Positions 22,701-36,900 of a stretch of 64,000 nucleotides of DNA are shown piece after piece. The notes beneath the pieces are model-generated. The model saw only the letters and a program-made list of their open reading frames with translations, ran no database searches and was not told the origin of the DNA. The translations under genes and the position numbers were made by a program. The first letter of the stretch is position 1. Every line of letters begins with the position of its first letter. The stretch covers positions 1 through 64,000 of the forward strand of contig QNQO01002092.1 of assembly GCA_003290165.1 (NCBI GenBank), in the 5' to 3' direction. Source of the DNA: Berberis thunbergii (lineage: Eukaryota > Streptophyta > Magnoliopsida > Ranunculales > Berberidaceae).

Positions 22701-25700
22701 TATACGGAAGTATAAACTTGTTGGCTGTCATGTATGTAGGAATCCTCATCATTTCGAAATAAATATGATAGTTGAGACTCATAATCACTAATCTTTTTAG
22801 AGGAAAGGAAGGCACGTCACGAAAAAACCAGTACATGTCCTAGGTCCAATCAAATTATTGTATTAACCGATGTCACTACTATAAGATAATATAAGAAATC
22901 CGTATAGTAATCATTGTGGTTGATATATTTTTCAGCTTTTAGGAGACATGTTACTGGATCGTTCAAATTCTGCTGTTATGATGCGGTATGTGAGCTCAAA
23001 GGACAACTTGAGGATCTTGATGAATCTTCTGCGGGTATGATGCTTTTCTATATGACTCTTATCATTTCATGTTCAGTTTGCCTCTTGCAATTTATGTCTG
23101 TGTGAAACTCAGAAAGTATTAAAATCCTATTGCCTTGAAATGAGTAAAGAACCCTACCTTTAGGTTCTCAAGGAGAGATTGAGGCGCTCCGAACCCCTCA
23201 AATTGCCCTTCATCCAAATAGACCTTGGCCCCAACACAAACAAGAAAACAATACTTAAATCTACCTTTCCAAGCCCACTGATAGCATTGTATAACATATC
23301 CATTTCACACAGTTCTATCTCGTTCTCATATACCTTTTTTGTCCTAGAACATTCCACATGGGAGCATGTGAAACCGAATGAATCGTCACTTTCCAACAAA
23401 CTTGCTTGAAGCTAATGACTATGAGTAATGAAAATTTAATCATCCACTGTCCTCTCTCAACTTGGCACCCTTTCGTTAATGTTACTCCTAGCTCTTGATT
23501 GTATAATCTTTCCCTCAATTACTTTTGAATAATTGTAGACTGATGATTTGATGCTTAGAATCACATTTACCTGATTAGAGGTTAGAGACTCCCCCAGGGT
23601 GATATTGATACAATAAGAGCATCTTCCTTTAGGAGCTTAGCGGATATGGAAACTTTCCTATTTGAATGAGGTTTCTTTGATCAATTAGGACAAGGATATC
23701 CCTGTATCAAAGTTCCATAGGGTCTGTTTGATTACACATTTTCCCTGAGAAAATAAAATTTTCCAGAAAAGAAAAGTTTTCTATCTCAATGTGCCCGTCA
23801 AAAGCGTGATAGAAAGTTTTGCTTTGTTTTGGTTTTCACCCCTGGATCGATTCCTAGCCCCACCTTAGGAATTGAAACCAAGGAAAACCAAGGAAAAATG
23901 ATCTGCTATGATGTCGTGGGCTCTGCTGGGGAAGGCTCTTAAGGTTCCACTTTTTATTTTTGTTTTATTTAAGCGCCTCATCCCGACTTTAGAGCTCTAA
24001 AGGCTTCATTATTTAACAATACAACTCCCAAAGGGATACAAACTTACAGTGACAAGTAGTTATTGCCCCCCATAAAAAAAATTCATTTTACAAGGAAGTC
24101 TTGAAAGAATACACCTTTAAAGAAGAATTGGGAAGCACACATGCACACCCATGACAATGTGACAAAACTGTCAATATATAAGAAAGAAAGGTCAAACGCC
24201 AACTTTTTCATTTCTTACTATACAATCACATCTTGTTCATTTCTTAACAAATAATTCACAATCACATACGGATTGAGAACACCTCGCCCTTTACATTAGT
24301 GTAAGTTCTACATTTCAACTCATTAAACACATCTGCTTTGGAGCGCATCTTCACCCAATGAACCCCATGAGCTTAATCAAGTCAGATGAAATAGATATTG
24401 CAAAGTTACGAGTAAGAATGTGACCTCAGATTCTCCATATTTCCCACATACATTGGACAACCCTGTTCAATAGATATTCCTAATGATTCAAAATATTCGA
24501 CATAGTCTATAGTCTCAACATTTCCCACACAAAGAGTGGACCTTAGGGAAAGCACCTTTCCCCAATGTTAGAGCTATGGGGAAATCGGCACTAGTACCCA
24601 GTGGAAGCCTTGCATCCACCAAGTGATTGTACAAGGAAGAAACTGAACAGGACCCGCTCTTTGGCCAAGCCCATTTCCAAGCGGTTGATTGAGTAATATA
24701 ATGTTTGTATATTTGATGTTAGTCACTTAGTCTTATAATTTATATTCACTTAAATTCATCCATTGTCGTGTTGATAATTTTTCACTTAAAATCCTCCATT
24801 GTCACTATCAATTTAGTGACAATAAAATAAAGTTCACAATCATAAATTGTAAACATTGAAGATTAAAATAAAATGAAGTCACAAATCTGGAGATCCAATT
24901 TTGTTTATACTGGGTTCCCTTCACTGTCTACGGCTACCTGTGGCTGCAAGCAAGCACTCATTAGTGCATTGTCCCTCCCTGCACCCTCTACAACCTAAGG
25001 AAACCTATGTATTATTCCTCTGCTCTCATTTCCTCTAAAAATTGTCTTGAGGAACAACTCCATCATACTTCCTCTGTTCAAGCCCCCATCCAGTATGCTG
25101 TTTACTGTTGTCTTTTTCTTCACACCATACAACTGCTTGCTCTTCATTGTTTGGACTTCTCTCCTGGTCATCTCAATTCAAAATTTGAGATTTTCAATGA
25201 TCCATTTCATATCCATATCCATATCAGAAAAGTTAATGGAATTGGGTTGCCTTCTCCAGATGGAATTCTCTGTGGGCTCTTTGCATGCGTGTATCGCATA
25301 TCCCTTTTTACCACCACTGCTTTCTCCATTTGGTCTTCTTCATCCTTGCTGCCACAACCTCCACCCTTATCACTATACTCCAGAGGTGTGGAGACATCCT
25401 CCATCCTTTCATCAGAACCCAAGTCACCATTGCCATCGCTGTCTCCTTTAGCTCCTTTCTCTAGCTGCGCACTCTCTCCATACTTTTCTTCCCCAGCACC
25501 AATAGCAGATGTAATTGAAATGAAACCTTAATTACCTTTAGAAAGAAAGCATAGTGGAGCCAGAAAACCCCTTGCGGTCAAGATCTGGCTATTAGCATAT
25601 TATGTAAATATTTAAAAGAAACCCTACAACCTATCGGTACTGATGCCGAAACCTTGTAACCTATCGTTGTTGATGCCACTGGCATCAGATACCGACTCAC

Positions 25701-26513
25701 TACCAAATTATCAGACAACCATCTACTCATGGTCTTAGAGTTTATGGTTCTCTAGATCTTTCTTTCAGCACCATCTTCTTTCAGACGAGAGTATGATAAT
25801 CTTGTATTTTAAGATCAGTTTTTCTACTATAACAAGAGGGTCATTTAATTTTTGCAGGAGTCGAGCAAGAACATTCAGTTGGAAGCATTTCATGTGTTTA
25901 AGGTATTTTTCCTACAACAAAGTACTCACCTTTTCATATTGTGTCTGTTTCTTGTTTGATGTCTCACATATGTTCATCAACAGTTATTTGCTGCAAATCA
26001 AAACAAGCCTCCTGAGATTGTTAGCATACTTGTTGCAAATAAAAGCAAGCTCCTGCGATTTTTTGCTGACTTTAAGAATGACAAAGGTAGCGGACAATAT
26101 CCCTCTCTCTTAATTTTGCTTTTAAGTCTTTAGGGTAGTGTTTTAGTTGGCTCAAGTTATGTCTTTTAAGTAGTTTTTTAAGTTATGATATAGACATATA
26201 CTTCATTACAGAGCTTAGATGTATGAAAAAAAATCACAAATCAAAGTACTGAAAATCTCAAAAAAATTTCTTATGATCTCCTGTTAGATTGAATTTTATA
26301 CGATTCTAGAGAAGGTACTGGCATTTGTTTATAATTTACGTTTTTGATATACTAGAGATAAAATGAGCTTATAAGTGTAGCCATACACCACCTAATAATG
26401 CTTTAGATTAATGTTGAAATTGATGAATATTGCCCATCACTTTTTCAGAGGACGAACAATTTGAGGCAGACAAAGAGCAAGTTGTGAAGGAGATTGCTGC
26501 ACTAGAAGGCTAA
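16704..26513 (+). CDS. MO25: MO25-family scaffold protein (CAB39-like)
   Basis: Scaffold of the MO25/CAB39 family, which binds and activates STE20/GCK-type kinases and in plants acts in cell polarity and division. Eleven coding exons with GT-AG introns: 16704-16823, 18801-18962, 19133-19251, 19899-19973, 20706-20799, 21311-21370, 22563-22631, 22936-23034, 25858-25902, 25984-26086, 26449-26513. They sum to 1011 nt (336 residues), close to the family's usual 340. The product opens [20 protein letters not shown], continues through LVIY-type helical repeats including [36 protein letters not shown] and [17 protein letters not shown], and ends [11 protein letters not shown]. This is the MO25 armadillo-like fold from end to end. 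The frame is intact at every junction, with no premature stop. Intron 6 carries a hAT MITE and intron 8 is 2.8 kb. Confidence 0.96.
21850..22237. mobile_element. hAT-type MITE with exact 8-bp target duplication
   Basis: Inserted in intron 6 of MO25. Starts TAGGGTTGAA and ends TTCAATCCTA. It is flanked by identical 8-mers GTCATAAT at 21842-21849 and 22238-22245. The interior has repeated AACCGA/TCGGTT motifs near both ends, the same subterminal vocabulary as the MITE at 14087. The perfect target duplication suggests it is the youngest hAT insertion in the window. No coding sequence. Confidence 0.9.
23035..25857. other. Intron 8 of MO25 with unrecognised inserts
   Basis: This 2.8-kb intron is much longer than its neighbours. 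23160-24700 has less AT-rich stretches with short minus-strand frames that look like decayed retroelement sequence, but no domain is nameable. On the minus strand at about 25531-25207 there is an open acidic frame of about 100 residues (with [22 protein letters not shown] and [10 protein letters not shown]), possibly a fragment of another gene. Nothing else was identified. Confidence 0.5.
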
Positions 26514-28845
26514 ACAGTGAGATGTGTTTCATAAACATTTGTAAACTCATAGAAGAATATTTGTAAAGTTTGGATTTATGGATGAGAATCATACCATTTT
26601 GAAAATAAGCAAACTTATTTCAGTTTAGCAGAATGACTTATGTGTCTCTCTTCCTTTCTCTGCCCAGCCGTTCACCCAATTTTGTATGTGGTCAACTTAT
26701 TATTCAAAGCCCATATGAGATGCTATTGGCATGACAGTTCAGTTCATGCCATATCTGGCACATGTTAGTATGTGCTAAATAAAAAACATGTAAAGCCACT
26801 TGGTCTGCAAGCACAAACACTGAGTTCAGTAGTGGCTCTGATTCATTTTGGTGAGAGACATGTGATCAGACTAGAGTGAAAGGGACACTGGCTTATATTG
26901 AGTATGAAGTCACATGCAAAATGAGAGTATGAGCATCCAATGTTTTAAATAGTATTTTTCAGCAATTAGGCTTTTGTCAGTGCCAAGTGCATTGATGAAT
27001 AGCAAGGCATAAGCCTCGACTTTTTAGGGAAAAAAATGAAAAAATTCGTAAAAATAATTTAAAAATTATATGAAACAATCGTCAATGAAACAGGTAACAT
27101 GAATCAATCATAAAAGTAGTTGAGGTGGTGAAGAATAACAACAATCATTGTTCGTTTTATGGCCAACATTTCACTCGTATACACTGAAGCGATTTTCGGT
27201 CACTTGCATCATTGCGGATCAATCACCTTTTCAAATAAAACATTGTAAGCATTACCGAGACAGCATGAAGAAGACGCATGCTGCCTTACTGGTAGAGAGT
27301 GGCATGGAAGACTGGAAGGTGCAGCATGGAAAAGAACATAACAGAACAGAATAAACCAACCCACATCTTGGCATATTCTCCTCAATGTGTGATTACCAAC
27401 ATAACCTTTTCTTCCTTTTTATGCGATATACCTATTTCTTCTTACAATAATTCTAGCCAGTGACAGTTCTTATATCCGAGGCTTCGAAATTCTAGGGGTC
27501 GAGGGAAAAGGAGCGAGACCCATCCTCCTTGCGATGAGCGCTTGCACGCATCTCCAACGCGATGCGCTCACACACTCTCAAAGTGCGCCCAGCTGCCAAT
27601 TTGTTTTTTTTTTTTCAAATCTCAGTGATTATCCGAGGCTTTGGTTGAATTAGGTGTGCAACATAGCCAACTTGTGTAAACTATAGACAAGTGACAAAAT
27701 GTTAGCCAAACATACAATTTTAGACAAAATCACAACACTAGGTACAATTAATCAAGGGAGTTGCTACATGCATTCGATTGTTTGACTGGATGTTCACAAC
27801 TTTATTTTTTAGATTTCATTTTGAAAATTGTTTGGTATATCCACCACATTTTATTAATTTTAAAACAATTCTAATTAATTACCAAGAGAAGAAGAACACT
27901 CATGTTATTGATTGAGGACTTTATAGAAATTATTCAAATAATGAATTTTTGGATTTAGGTTTTTTTGAATTTTAAATACAAATTTTTTATAATAGTTGCA
28001 ATAATTTTTTAAATTGATGCGATCACTTAAAAATTATTTTTTTATTTTTAATACGTATTGATGAACACATTATACCCTTCTGCACTTTAGATAGATGCAT
28101 AAAGAAGAGAGAATTTGTTTGCAATGTGGTTTTAGAAGATTTTTTAAGACGTATTTCTTATTTCTATTACACAGCCTACCATAGTGTTTATTATTTATTG
28201 TAGAATTTGTGACAGTGGTTAGTATATCTTTGATGATAACGTATGCATTTTTGAAAATTAATAATTTGTGACTAAAGTTTAGTTTTATCAATACATTTAT
28301 TTTTATTTTTTAGTCAAAAATAAATTAATATTTATAAACGAAAAAATTTAACCATCAAATGGTTTTTATTGATTAAAATGGTAAGTCGGTGTTACAATTT
28401 TAGGTTGGTGTAACAAAGTTGAAACATTTCAAAATGTCGGTGCAATAAAGAGTTGGTGCAACTAAGCTAAATAATCGAGTACAGTAAAAAAAAAAAAAAA
28501 ATGTTTTTCTCATGCATTATCTAATTATAATTGTATTATAAAGAAGATATTATCATATTAATATTTATAAAAAAATCTTGAAAATTTTCAATAATACAAA
28601 AAAAAAAAAAATGTTTTTCTCATGCATTGAACGTGTAATTATTAGTCTTGAATCTTAACTTGAACACGTAATCATTAATCTTAAAAAAATCGATGAAATA
28701 TCCAAATTATTAATGGATAGAATCCAGGGTCATTTTCGTCTTTGAAAGTTGTCTATAATAATACAACTCTTCTTCTTCTTTCCATGAACAAAGCAAGCTT
28801 TCCGATCAAGGTGAAGTCGGACCAAGAACCAGAGCCATTCAAATA
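26514..28845. other. Intergenic between MO25 and VTC4
   Basis: Begins with the MO25 3' untranslated region. A GC-rich patch at 27483-27600 is a partial copy of the CGAGG foldback family (GGTCGAGGGAAAAGGAGCGAG and a GATGCGCTC arm). 27700-28740 is very AT-rich with A runs and shows no gene. The last 100 bases before 28846 contain a TATA-like element (CTATAATAA, near 28754) and are presumed VTC4 promoter and leader. Confidence 0.5.
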
Positions 28846-31800
28846 ATGGGAGAAACTGGTATGTATAAAAAAGTTCAATTTTTTTCTCAAAAATCAATTC
28901 TTTTTTGAATTCTAACTTAAATTTCCAGTCTGGAAATCGATTTTGTGCAAATTTATGTTTTTTTAAAAAAAAATTTATTGGGTAATTTGATTAGGTTCGC
29001 ATGAAGAATTTCTGGGTGTGGCTGTCGATGCAGCAAAGAGAGCAGGAGAGGTAATTCAAAATCGAATTTTTATTCGAAATTTCTCATTTTTTTTCTCTCT
29101 TGTTCATTCGAACCCCATTGCTTCGAACTAATTTTTCCTGATTTTCTTTTCAGATAATTCGGAAAGGGTTTTATCTGACCAACAAGTGGAGCATAAAGGA
29201 TCGGTAAAAAAAATTCCCTTTTTTCCCCATATTTTCTGTTCCATTTTTATTTTTATCAATCTGCTTTTGATTGGATATTGGGTTAGAAAAAGCTTAAATT
29301 AGAAGCAGAAGAGAGTTATAGTTGTTGATGTTTGATGTTGAATTTAGGCAGTAAATACATGTAATGGGAGTTTGATAGAAATGAAACAAGTGAATGAAAA
29401 GTATATATTTGTTTATGAGGAATCAACCCATTGTTTCAAGCTAGAAATATTTAGGATTTTTTTTTTTTTTTTTTTTTTTGGTTTTCAACTAATGCCTGTT
29501 ATATTGAAATTTTGAAATGATTATGAATTAGTAGGCCAAATATACATTCTCAGAACTAGCCCCTTGCTCCCCTCATTTATGACTAGAGACAACCATATTC
29601 TTCTATTCCTCGAGGATTAGGAGCCATGAATCCGTGGGCTAGCTTCCTGAGGGAAAGCAATCACGAATCAATCTCTTGTAATTCTTTTGTGAAATACATT
29701 CTTGTATTTTTCAACTTAAACAAGAAACGGCAAACATGTGTTTTTTTTATGCAAATTTAGTTTCTGATGAAACTGATTGATTTGTTTGTATTTGTTGATG
29801 TAGGTCGATTTGGTTACAGAAACTGATAAGGCATGCGAAGATCTTATTTTTAGTCATATTCGGGAAAAATATCCCTTACATAAGGTGAAAGCTCACTTTT
29901 TCATTTGATAGTTTTAGGTTTCATTTTTTGTATTTGAGTATGTCATTGTTGTAATTTATTCCCATTTGGTTCTTCATAGTTCATAGGAGAAGAGACTACA
30001 GCTGCATTTGGCGTCACTGAGTTGACTGATAGTCCAACATGGATAGTAGACCCACTTGATGGAACAACTAATTTCGTTCATGGGTAAACTACATCATCTT
30101 ATTTTGTTAATCATTATTCCTTTCCCTTTTTTAAACTAATTATATTGGTATGAATTAACCATGTGTAGATTCCCTTTTGTGTGTGTATCCATTGGTCTGA
30201 CAATTGGAAAGGTTCCTACAGTTGGTGTTGTCTACAATCCAATCCTCGATGAGGTGAGAAAGTGTGTACGTTGTTCTTGCAGAATTGTAGACTTTATACA
30301 TTTTAGGTCTTAGATCGAAGTTGCATTGCACATATAGCGTGTGCTATTGAAGCTCATGCTTCTCTGTGAAATCTAAACTGTGTTGTTTATTTTGATAGCT
30401 TTTTACTGGTATTAGTGGAAAAGGCGCATTCTTGAATGGAAACCCTATTAAAGGTGGGCATTCCTAAAGCAAGGTTTTCCTTTCTCCCTTGTTATGTGAT
30501 GGTTGTCTAATTTCAATATGCTAACATTTGGAAAGTTTGCAGTGTCATCTAAAACAGAACTGGTGAATTCCCTCCTTGCAACAGAGGTACGTGGATGTCT
30601 TATGATTTCACCATTTTGATTGTTTGTATATCAAATTCCTCTTGTTAAACACTAAAGAGTTTTAACTTGTTTCTAGATTTTTTTTATGTACTATAGCACT
30701 AGGCACCTTGTGTATTACATCATTGTTCAATTCTAGACTTATAGACTGATTTATGATTGTTTTCCCAAACACGCATGAGCTTCGATCATATCGACTGGGA
30801 AAAGAGAAAAGAATATGTTTTATTCTTCTAGAGCAATGTAAGGATCCATTTGAGTTTCTTATACTAGCATCCAAAGTTGCGATAACGAAAAATTGTCTGA
30901 ATGAGCTATGAGGGGTGGCACTTTAGTAGGTCACATTTTAACAGCATACAGTCTTCAGGAATAATTTGACAATATAAAAGAGAATTGTATCCGTTTAATG
31001 AACATCTATGCTAAAAACCAGACTGATCAAGCCACATAGCAGCGACTTTTATTTGGTTTACTCTGTCTCTGCCAACAAAATCAGATGAAAATCGAGAACT
31101 TCTTAATTACTGCTTGAATTACTTTTTGGCGTCCATGAGGCCCAGTAACGGCTGAAGTTCCTTTGCTAAGGTAGTTCACTAGCTTAGATGTCCTTGGCTT
31201 CGTTTCATCCAATAGTTACTCATCTATGTCTTCTGGAACTAAATTATACTAAAATTAGTTATTTCTACGATTTAACATTTGAGTCTGCAAGAAGCAAGTA
31301 AACTTACCCTTCTGAGCAAGCAGGTTGGAACAAAACGTGATCAGTTGACCGTGGATGCTACTACAAACAGAATTAATAACTTACTTTTCAAGGTAAAACT
31401 AGATTTTACAGTGAACTATTCCAACTTCAGTTGAATGTGGAAACATGCTTTGCTTATTAATTGCTGAAATTATTAGGTGAGGTCGATCCGGATGTCTGGC
31501 TCCTGTGCTCTGAACCTCTGTGGAGTCGCATGTGGGAGAATTGACCTCTTTTATGAACTTGGATTTGGAGGGCCCTGGTATGTCCATAAACCTAATTATA
31601 TTTGTTACTTGAATACCAATGGGTTTCGTATAGAATGTGTACTAATATTGGAGTATGGATTTCAGGGATGTCACAGGTGGGGCAGTGATTGTTCAAGAAG
31701 CCGGAGGTGCCATCTACGATCCGTAAGTAACATAGCACTTTCAATTGTTGAATAAGTGCAGTACTGTAAGACAATGTTCTTACTCTCAAATGCCCAACAC

Positions 31801-32041
31801 GATGGGTAGTTTATCGTCTCTGGAGTTTTGAGTCTCCTTGCAAACTAGAAAAAATTGAGTTCTTAGCTGTGGTACATTTTTGGTTTCATTTTCATTATTA
31901 GGACGAAGTTTTCTAATAGGGAATTGTTTCATGTTTTCCATCAGATCTGGAAAAGAGTTTGATATCACTGCTCAAAGAATAGCAGCTTCGAACCCCCATC
32001 TCAAGGAAGCCTTTGTTCAAGTACTGGATGAACCAAAATGA
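28846..32041 (+). CDS. VTC4: Inositol monophosphatase / L-galactose-1-phosphate phosphatase
   Basis: Mg-dependent, Li-sensitive phosphatase of the IMPase superfamily. The plant VTC4 branch hydrolyses L-galactose 1-phosphate (ascorbate synthesis) and myo-inositol phosphate. Twelve exons: 28846-28858, 28995-29050, 29154-29203, 29804-29884, 29980-30083, 30169-30253, 30399-30453, 30543-30586, 31324-31392, 31477-31577, 31666-31722, 31945-32041, coding for about 270 residues as usual. The metal-site motifs are present: GEE near residues 70-72, DPLDGTTN at 91-98, and [15 protein letters not shown] near 220-234. Oddity: exon 3 ends GATCG before GTAAAA, but the next exon ([11 protein letters not shown]) requires one more base. 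With canonical splicing the frame is lost and a stop follows in exon 5. Either one G is missing at the donor (assembly error or real mutation) or a non-canonical site is used. All other junctions are in frame. Confidence 0.92.
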
Positions 32042-33982
32042 GATTCTTGCTCCATTTCTAGAGCTAGATTTACCTGTTTATTGATTACTTTGCATCAATA
32101 ACGGATTCGAGAGAATTATTTTGGCTGCAGCATTGCCTATCCAATCTATTTGTTGTGAACATTTCTGAATCTTTTAATCATAATTCACAATACCTGACAA
32201 GGTTTACTGTCACAAATCACAATACATGATGAGGTTTACTGTGAAGGCATAGTGTCTCGTGCTCTGAAAGGAACCCTAACTACGAGATTGGTTACCTTAT
32301 TAGATAGCTTTTGGTTACCTATGTAGACTAGTTTGAGTGTTTAACCAAGATGCACACATCTTGGCATTTCAAGCTTTAAGAGCATCCACTGCCAACCTTG
32401 AATTTGTGGAATTTTATAGCTTTTTGTGAAGTGGATTCGAAAACTGGCCAAAGTAGATATAAAACATGTAAAGCATCATAAAATAGCCCTTCCACAACTT
32501 GAAAGGGGCTCAATAGGCTAAGCTCTTCCACAATCTGAAAGGGTCTGAATAGGCTTTTTTAGCGCGCTTTCATAAAAAGGATTAGTAGGCCTAATCGGTT
32601 TCTGAAGAGTTCGCAGTTGGTTGCTATCCATTGCTCCAAATGTCTATCTATCTCTTGTCATCATTTTCCACCATTTTTCTTACCCCAAATGGCTAAATTA
32701 ACATGTCTGTTACTCTTATTGTAGAGTCTCATTTTGGATTTGTGGTAAAGCTTTCCTCTCTCAGTTATATGCACTTTTCGCCCATAGCCTATGTAACATG
32801 TCCATCCTTAGTATCCTTATCAAAGTCGTGATAAGTTATGGCATACATAATTCTTGCTATGTTCTTAGCATCCCTTATCCTTTTCCAAATTGGGGAGTGC
32901 TTCAAATTGCCGCACAATGCCAAGTACATTCAGGGAAGGCCCAAATTAGTAAACTGGAGGTGCCTAACTACGGCATCTGCATGCATACCTGTGTTGGAAT
33001 TGCGGGGATATAGAGGCTGCCATATGCTATAAGAGTTGCAGAGATATTATGTGTACATATGACATCAATTATTGCTAAGAAGTTCAAAACCCTTTATCTG
33101 TTGAAGTCTATAATTCTTTTGGGTGAATCGATTTAGATTTGCTGCACATTTATGTTTCATGTGTTCATCTTCTTCAAACATTTACTTGGATGCAATGCAA
33201 TGCAGGAGGTAGACAAAGACATGCACTTGAAAGAAATCTCAATATGCTAGCCATCATTTTGTTTTTATTTCTGAATAAAGTCCATTATCAAGCTTTTGAA
33301 ATTCTTGGTTTGGCAAAGGCAGAATACTATATAAATCTATGTTGGATGTTTTGGTTTTCTTTGAACATTTACTTGAATGTTTTTTTTTTTGGTTTTGACC
33401 GATCCCTCACTGGAAACAACATCATCACTCCAAGGTAGTGATGTCAGTTTCAGGCTCATTGCTTTCTTCTTTTGCAAAACGATTATAAGACGATTCCATG
33501 CTTAGTTGAAAACTTGAAATGAGTATTTTCAGGCTACAAAAGTAGACCCTTTTGCTTTCGCTGAAGTCTGCACTTCTTGGACACTTGATTCTAAACAAAG
33601 GCCAAAGCCTGTATGTGCTGGTTTTCCAGTAATAAAATTAGTGTATTTTACCTTCCCATATGCGTTATTTAATTAATTGGTTTTAAGAAACATATTAATT
33701 TGGTGAGCAAAGTAAACCAAGTCTTAGTCAATACCTCGATCCCTCCTTAAATATGAATATACAATTTGCCAAATTCCTGTTTTTCCGCGTTAATCATGTG
33801 ATCTACGGACTTTTTATGTTTCATTAGTTCACACTGGATGCCTGATTCTACAAACCAATGGATAGAAAATTTTAAGTTGTGATGTTAAGCAATGATCCGT
33901 TTATAATTGCATTCTCATTCCCACCGTAGTCTGACACAATTTCCTTGTCTCAGATCAATTTCTTGCTTCCTTGGTTGATCAG
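32042..33982. other. Intergenic between VTC4 and NLR remnant
   Basis: VTC4 3' region followed by ordinary AT-rich sequence. A short imperfect tandem duplication of about 37 bp built on CTTCCACAA...GAAAGG lies at about 32487-32560. Several open frames of 60-100 codons near 32800-33440 have no recognisable protein character. No gene assigned. Confidence 0.5.
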
Positions 33983-36900
33983 ATGGCGGATGCAGTTGTG
34001 CAATACTCTTTAACAATCTTGACTCCCTCATCCAGAGGGAGTTTGGTTTAATCTGGGGCGTTGAGGATGACATGAACAAGCTTTCCAGCTTACTCTCGAC
34101 AATCCAAGCAGTCCTTCAAGATGCTGAAATGAAACAATTCACTGACAAACCAATTGCAAATTGGTTAGCAAAGCTCAAAGATACAGCTTATGATGCGGGT
34201 GATGTCATGGATGAGTGGCTAGCAGACACTCCTGATGGTACTTGTACCTTGTCTCTTTTTAGCCCGAATCATATAAAGGTTCGTTATAGTATCGCGAAAA
34301 AGATCAAAAAAATCATAACTAGATTGGATGAGATTGCAGAAGAAAGAATAAAGTTTCATTTGAGTCCAAATGTCGTTCAAACTGAATTTCAATTGGATGG
34401 AAACCGAGAAACTAGCTCCTTTCTATCTGAAGAAGTAGTTTATGAGAGAGACCGCGACAAGAAAAATGTCATAGATGTGTTGCTCAGCAATGTGAGTTGT
34501 GGAGAAAACATTTCCATCTTTTCTATACTAGGCATCGGCAGACTTGGAAAGACCACACTAGCTCAATTGGTTTACCAAGATCAAGCAGTGATTGAGCATT
34601 TCGATACCAGGATCTGGATTTGTGTCTCCATGATTTTGGCCTGAAGAGGCTCACCAAAATGTTGATAGAATCTTTAACTGGAAATGCATGTGGTTTGAGC
34701 GATTTGTATCCTATGCAACGTCAGCTTCAACAAATTTTGAGCGGGAAGAGGTTTTTATTAGTGTTGGATGACTTGTGGAATGAAGATCCAGATGAGTGGC
34801 AGAAATTGAAATCATCGCTGAAATGTGGAGCTTATGGAAGTTCAATCCTAGTAACTACTCGCCATGAGACTGTGACATCAGTTGTGGGGACTCCTTCCCC
34901 ATACCGCTTAGCATATCTATCGGAGAATGAAAGTTGGCTTTTGTTCAAGAGCCGTGCTTTTGGTGTGGGGAATGAAGAGAATGTTTAGTTAAGATCGGAA
35001 AGCACTGATTCTGAAGAAATGTGGTGGTGTACCGCTGGCAGCAAAAGCTCTTGGAGGGTTGTTTTTCTAAACAAGTTTTAAATGATTGGTTGCAAGTTAG
35101 AGATAGCGCAATATGGGAACTCCCGCATAGAGAGGTAAATGGCATTCTACCTTCCTTGAGATTGAGCTATCAGCATTTACCATTACATGTTAAGCAGTGT
35201 TTTGCTTTTTGTTCGATATATCCAAAAGATTATAGGATGTATAAAGAAGAAGTCATTCATTTGTGGATGGCAAATGGTCTTCTGCAATGTGACGAGAGAA
35301 TGGAGCTGGAAGACCTTGGGAACAAGATTTTCGTTGAGCTGTTGCAAAGGCCTTTCTTCCAAGAAATAGAGAAAGATGATGTTGGGGATATACAAACTTG
35401 TAAGATGCATGACCTCATGCATGATCTTGCATGCTCAGTGTCAGCGAATGACTGTTGTGTTATGGAGGCAGGCACGACAGATACCTATCCCAAAGGCGTC
35501 AGATATGGATCACTGGTTTTTTATTCTTCTGTAGCAAACCACCAAGTAATCTTCAGTCCCTGTTCAACTCTAATCTAGTGCTACGTACACAGCTTATGTT
35601 GGGCTATAACAAAGTGAGTATTGAATTCGCACATATAAGTATTAAAAAGCTTCCTTGCCTACGTGTACTAGATTTAAGTGGAACCAAAACTAAAATTCTT
35701 CATGACTCCATAGGGAAGTTGAAATATCTAAGATACTTGAACCTCTCTGAAACCAAGATTGAGTTTTTGCCAGAAGTTGTTTGCAGTTTGAGGAAATTAC
35801 AATCCTTGAAGCTCAGAAACTGTTTCGAGCTTAAGAGCTTGCCAGAGCATATGAGCAAAATGAGTAGTTTAAGGCATCTAGACATGAGGGGGTGTTATTT
35901 AACTGAAATGCCCACTGGTATGGGGCGGTTGATTCAGCTCCGAACATTGAGCATTTTCTTGTGGGCTCGGAGACAGGAAGAAGTATCACAGAGTTGCATG
36001 GGCTGAACCATCTTAGAGGAGAAATAGAGATAAAAGGGCTTGAGCAGGTGAGAAATTTGGAGGAGGTGAAAGCAGGGTATTTGTCATCAAAGCAAAATGT
36101 ATCCTCGTTAATACTAAACTGGTTGTGGCTGGAAAAGAGCGCTGATGGTGAGTTACAAGAAAAGATGTTGGAGGAAGGTCTCCAGCCACACCCAAACTTA
36201 AGGGCATTGTCCATAAGAGACTATAAAGGAGCCATGATGCCGACTTGGATAAAGCAACTGCAGAGTTTGGTTAAAATCTCTATTGTAGGCTGTAAGAGAT
36301 GTGAATGTGTACCTCCACTTGGGAAACTGCCCCTCCTCAGGCTCCTAAGAATAAGTGGAATGGATCCTGTGACATGCTTTGCCAACGAATTTTATGGCGA
36401 GGGAGTAGGAGAGACTGTTATTCGAGCCTCGTGGTTTCCTTCACTAGAACAGCTCGAGATCTCTTCAATGTCTAACTTGAAGGAATGGACGTTGCCATCA
36501 TCATCGTCATCAGTAGTTTTCCCTTGCCTGAAGAGGTTGACAATTGAGGGTTGCCCCATGTTGACTGCAATTCCTTTCTTACCATGTGTGCAAGAATTGC
36601 AACTGCATAGATGCAATGAGCTGATACTAACATCTTTGGGAAACCTTGACAGACTTGTTACCCTTGTGATTTCTAAGTTTGGTGAAATGACATGTATACC
36701 AGAAGGGATATTTGTAAACTCTGCGGCTACTCTCCAGTCTTTGGAAATCCATTTCTGTAATGGGCTTAGGAGTATACCAAGAGAAATACGGACTCTCAAG
36801 GCCCTCACGTCACTGTGGATCTCAGGTTGCAGAAATCTGACGTTTCTGTCAGAGCTAGAGAAGCTCACTTCTCTGAGACTATTGCAAATATGGGAATGTG

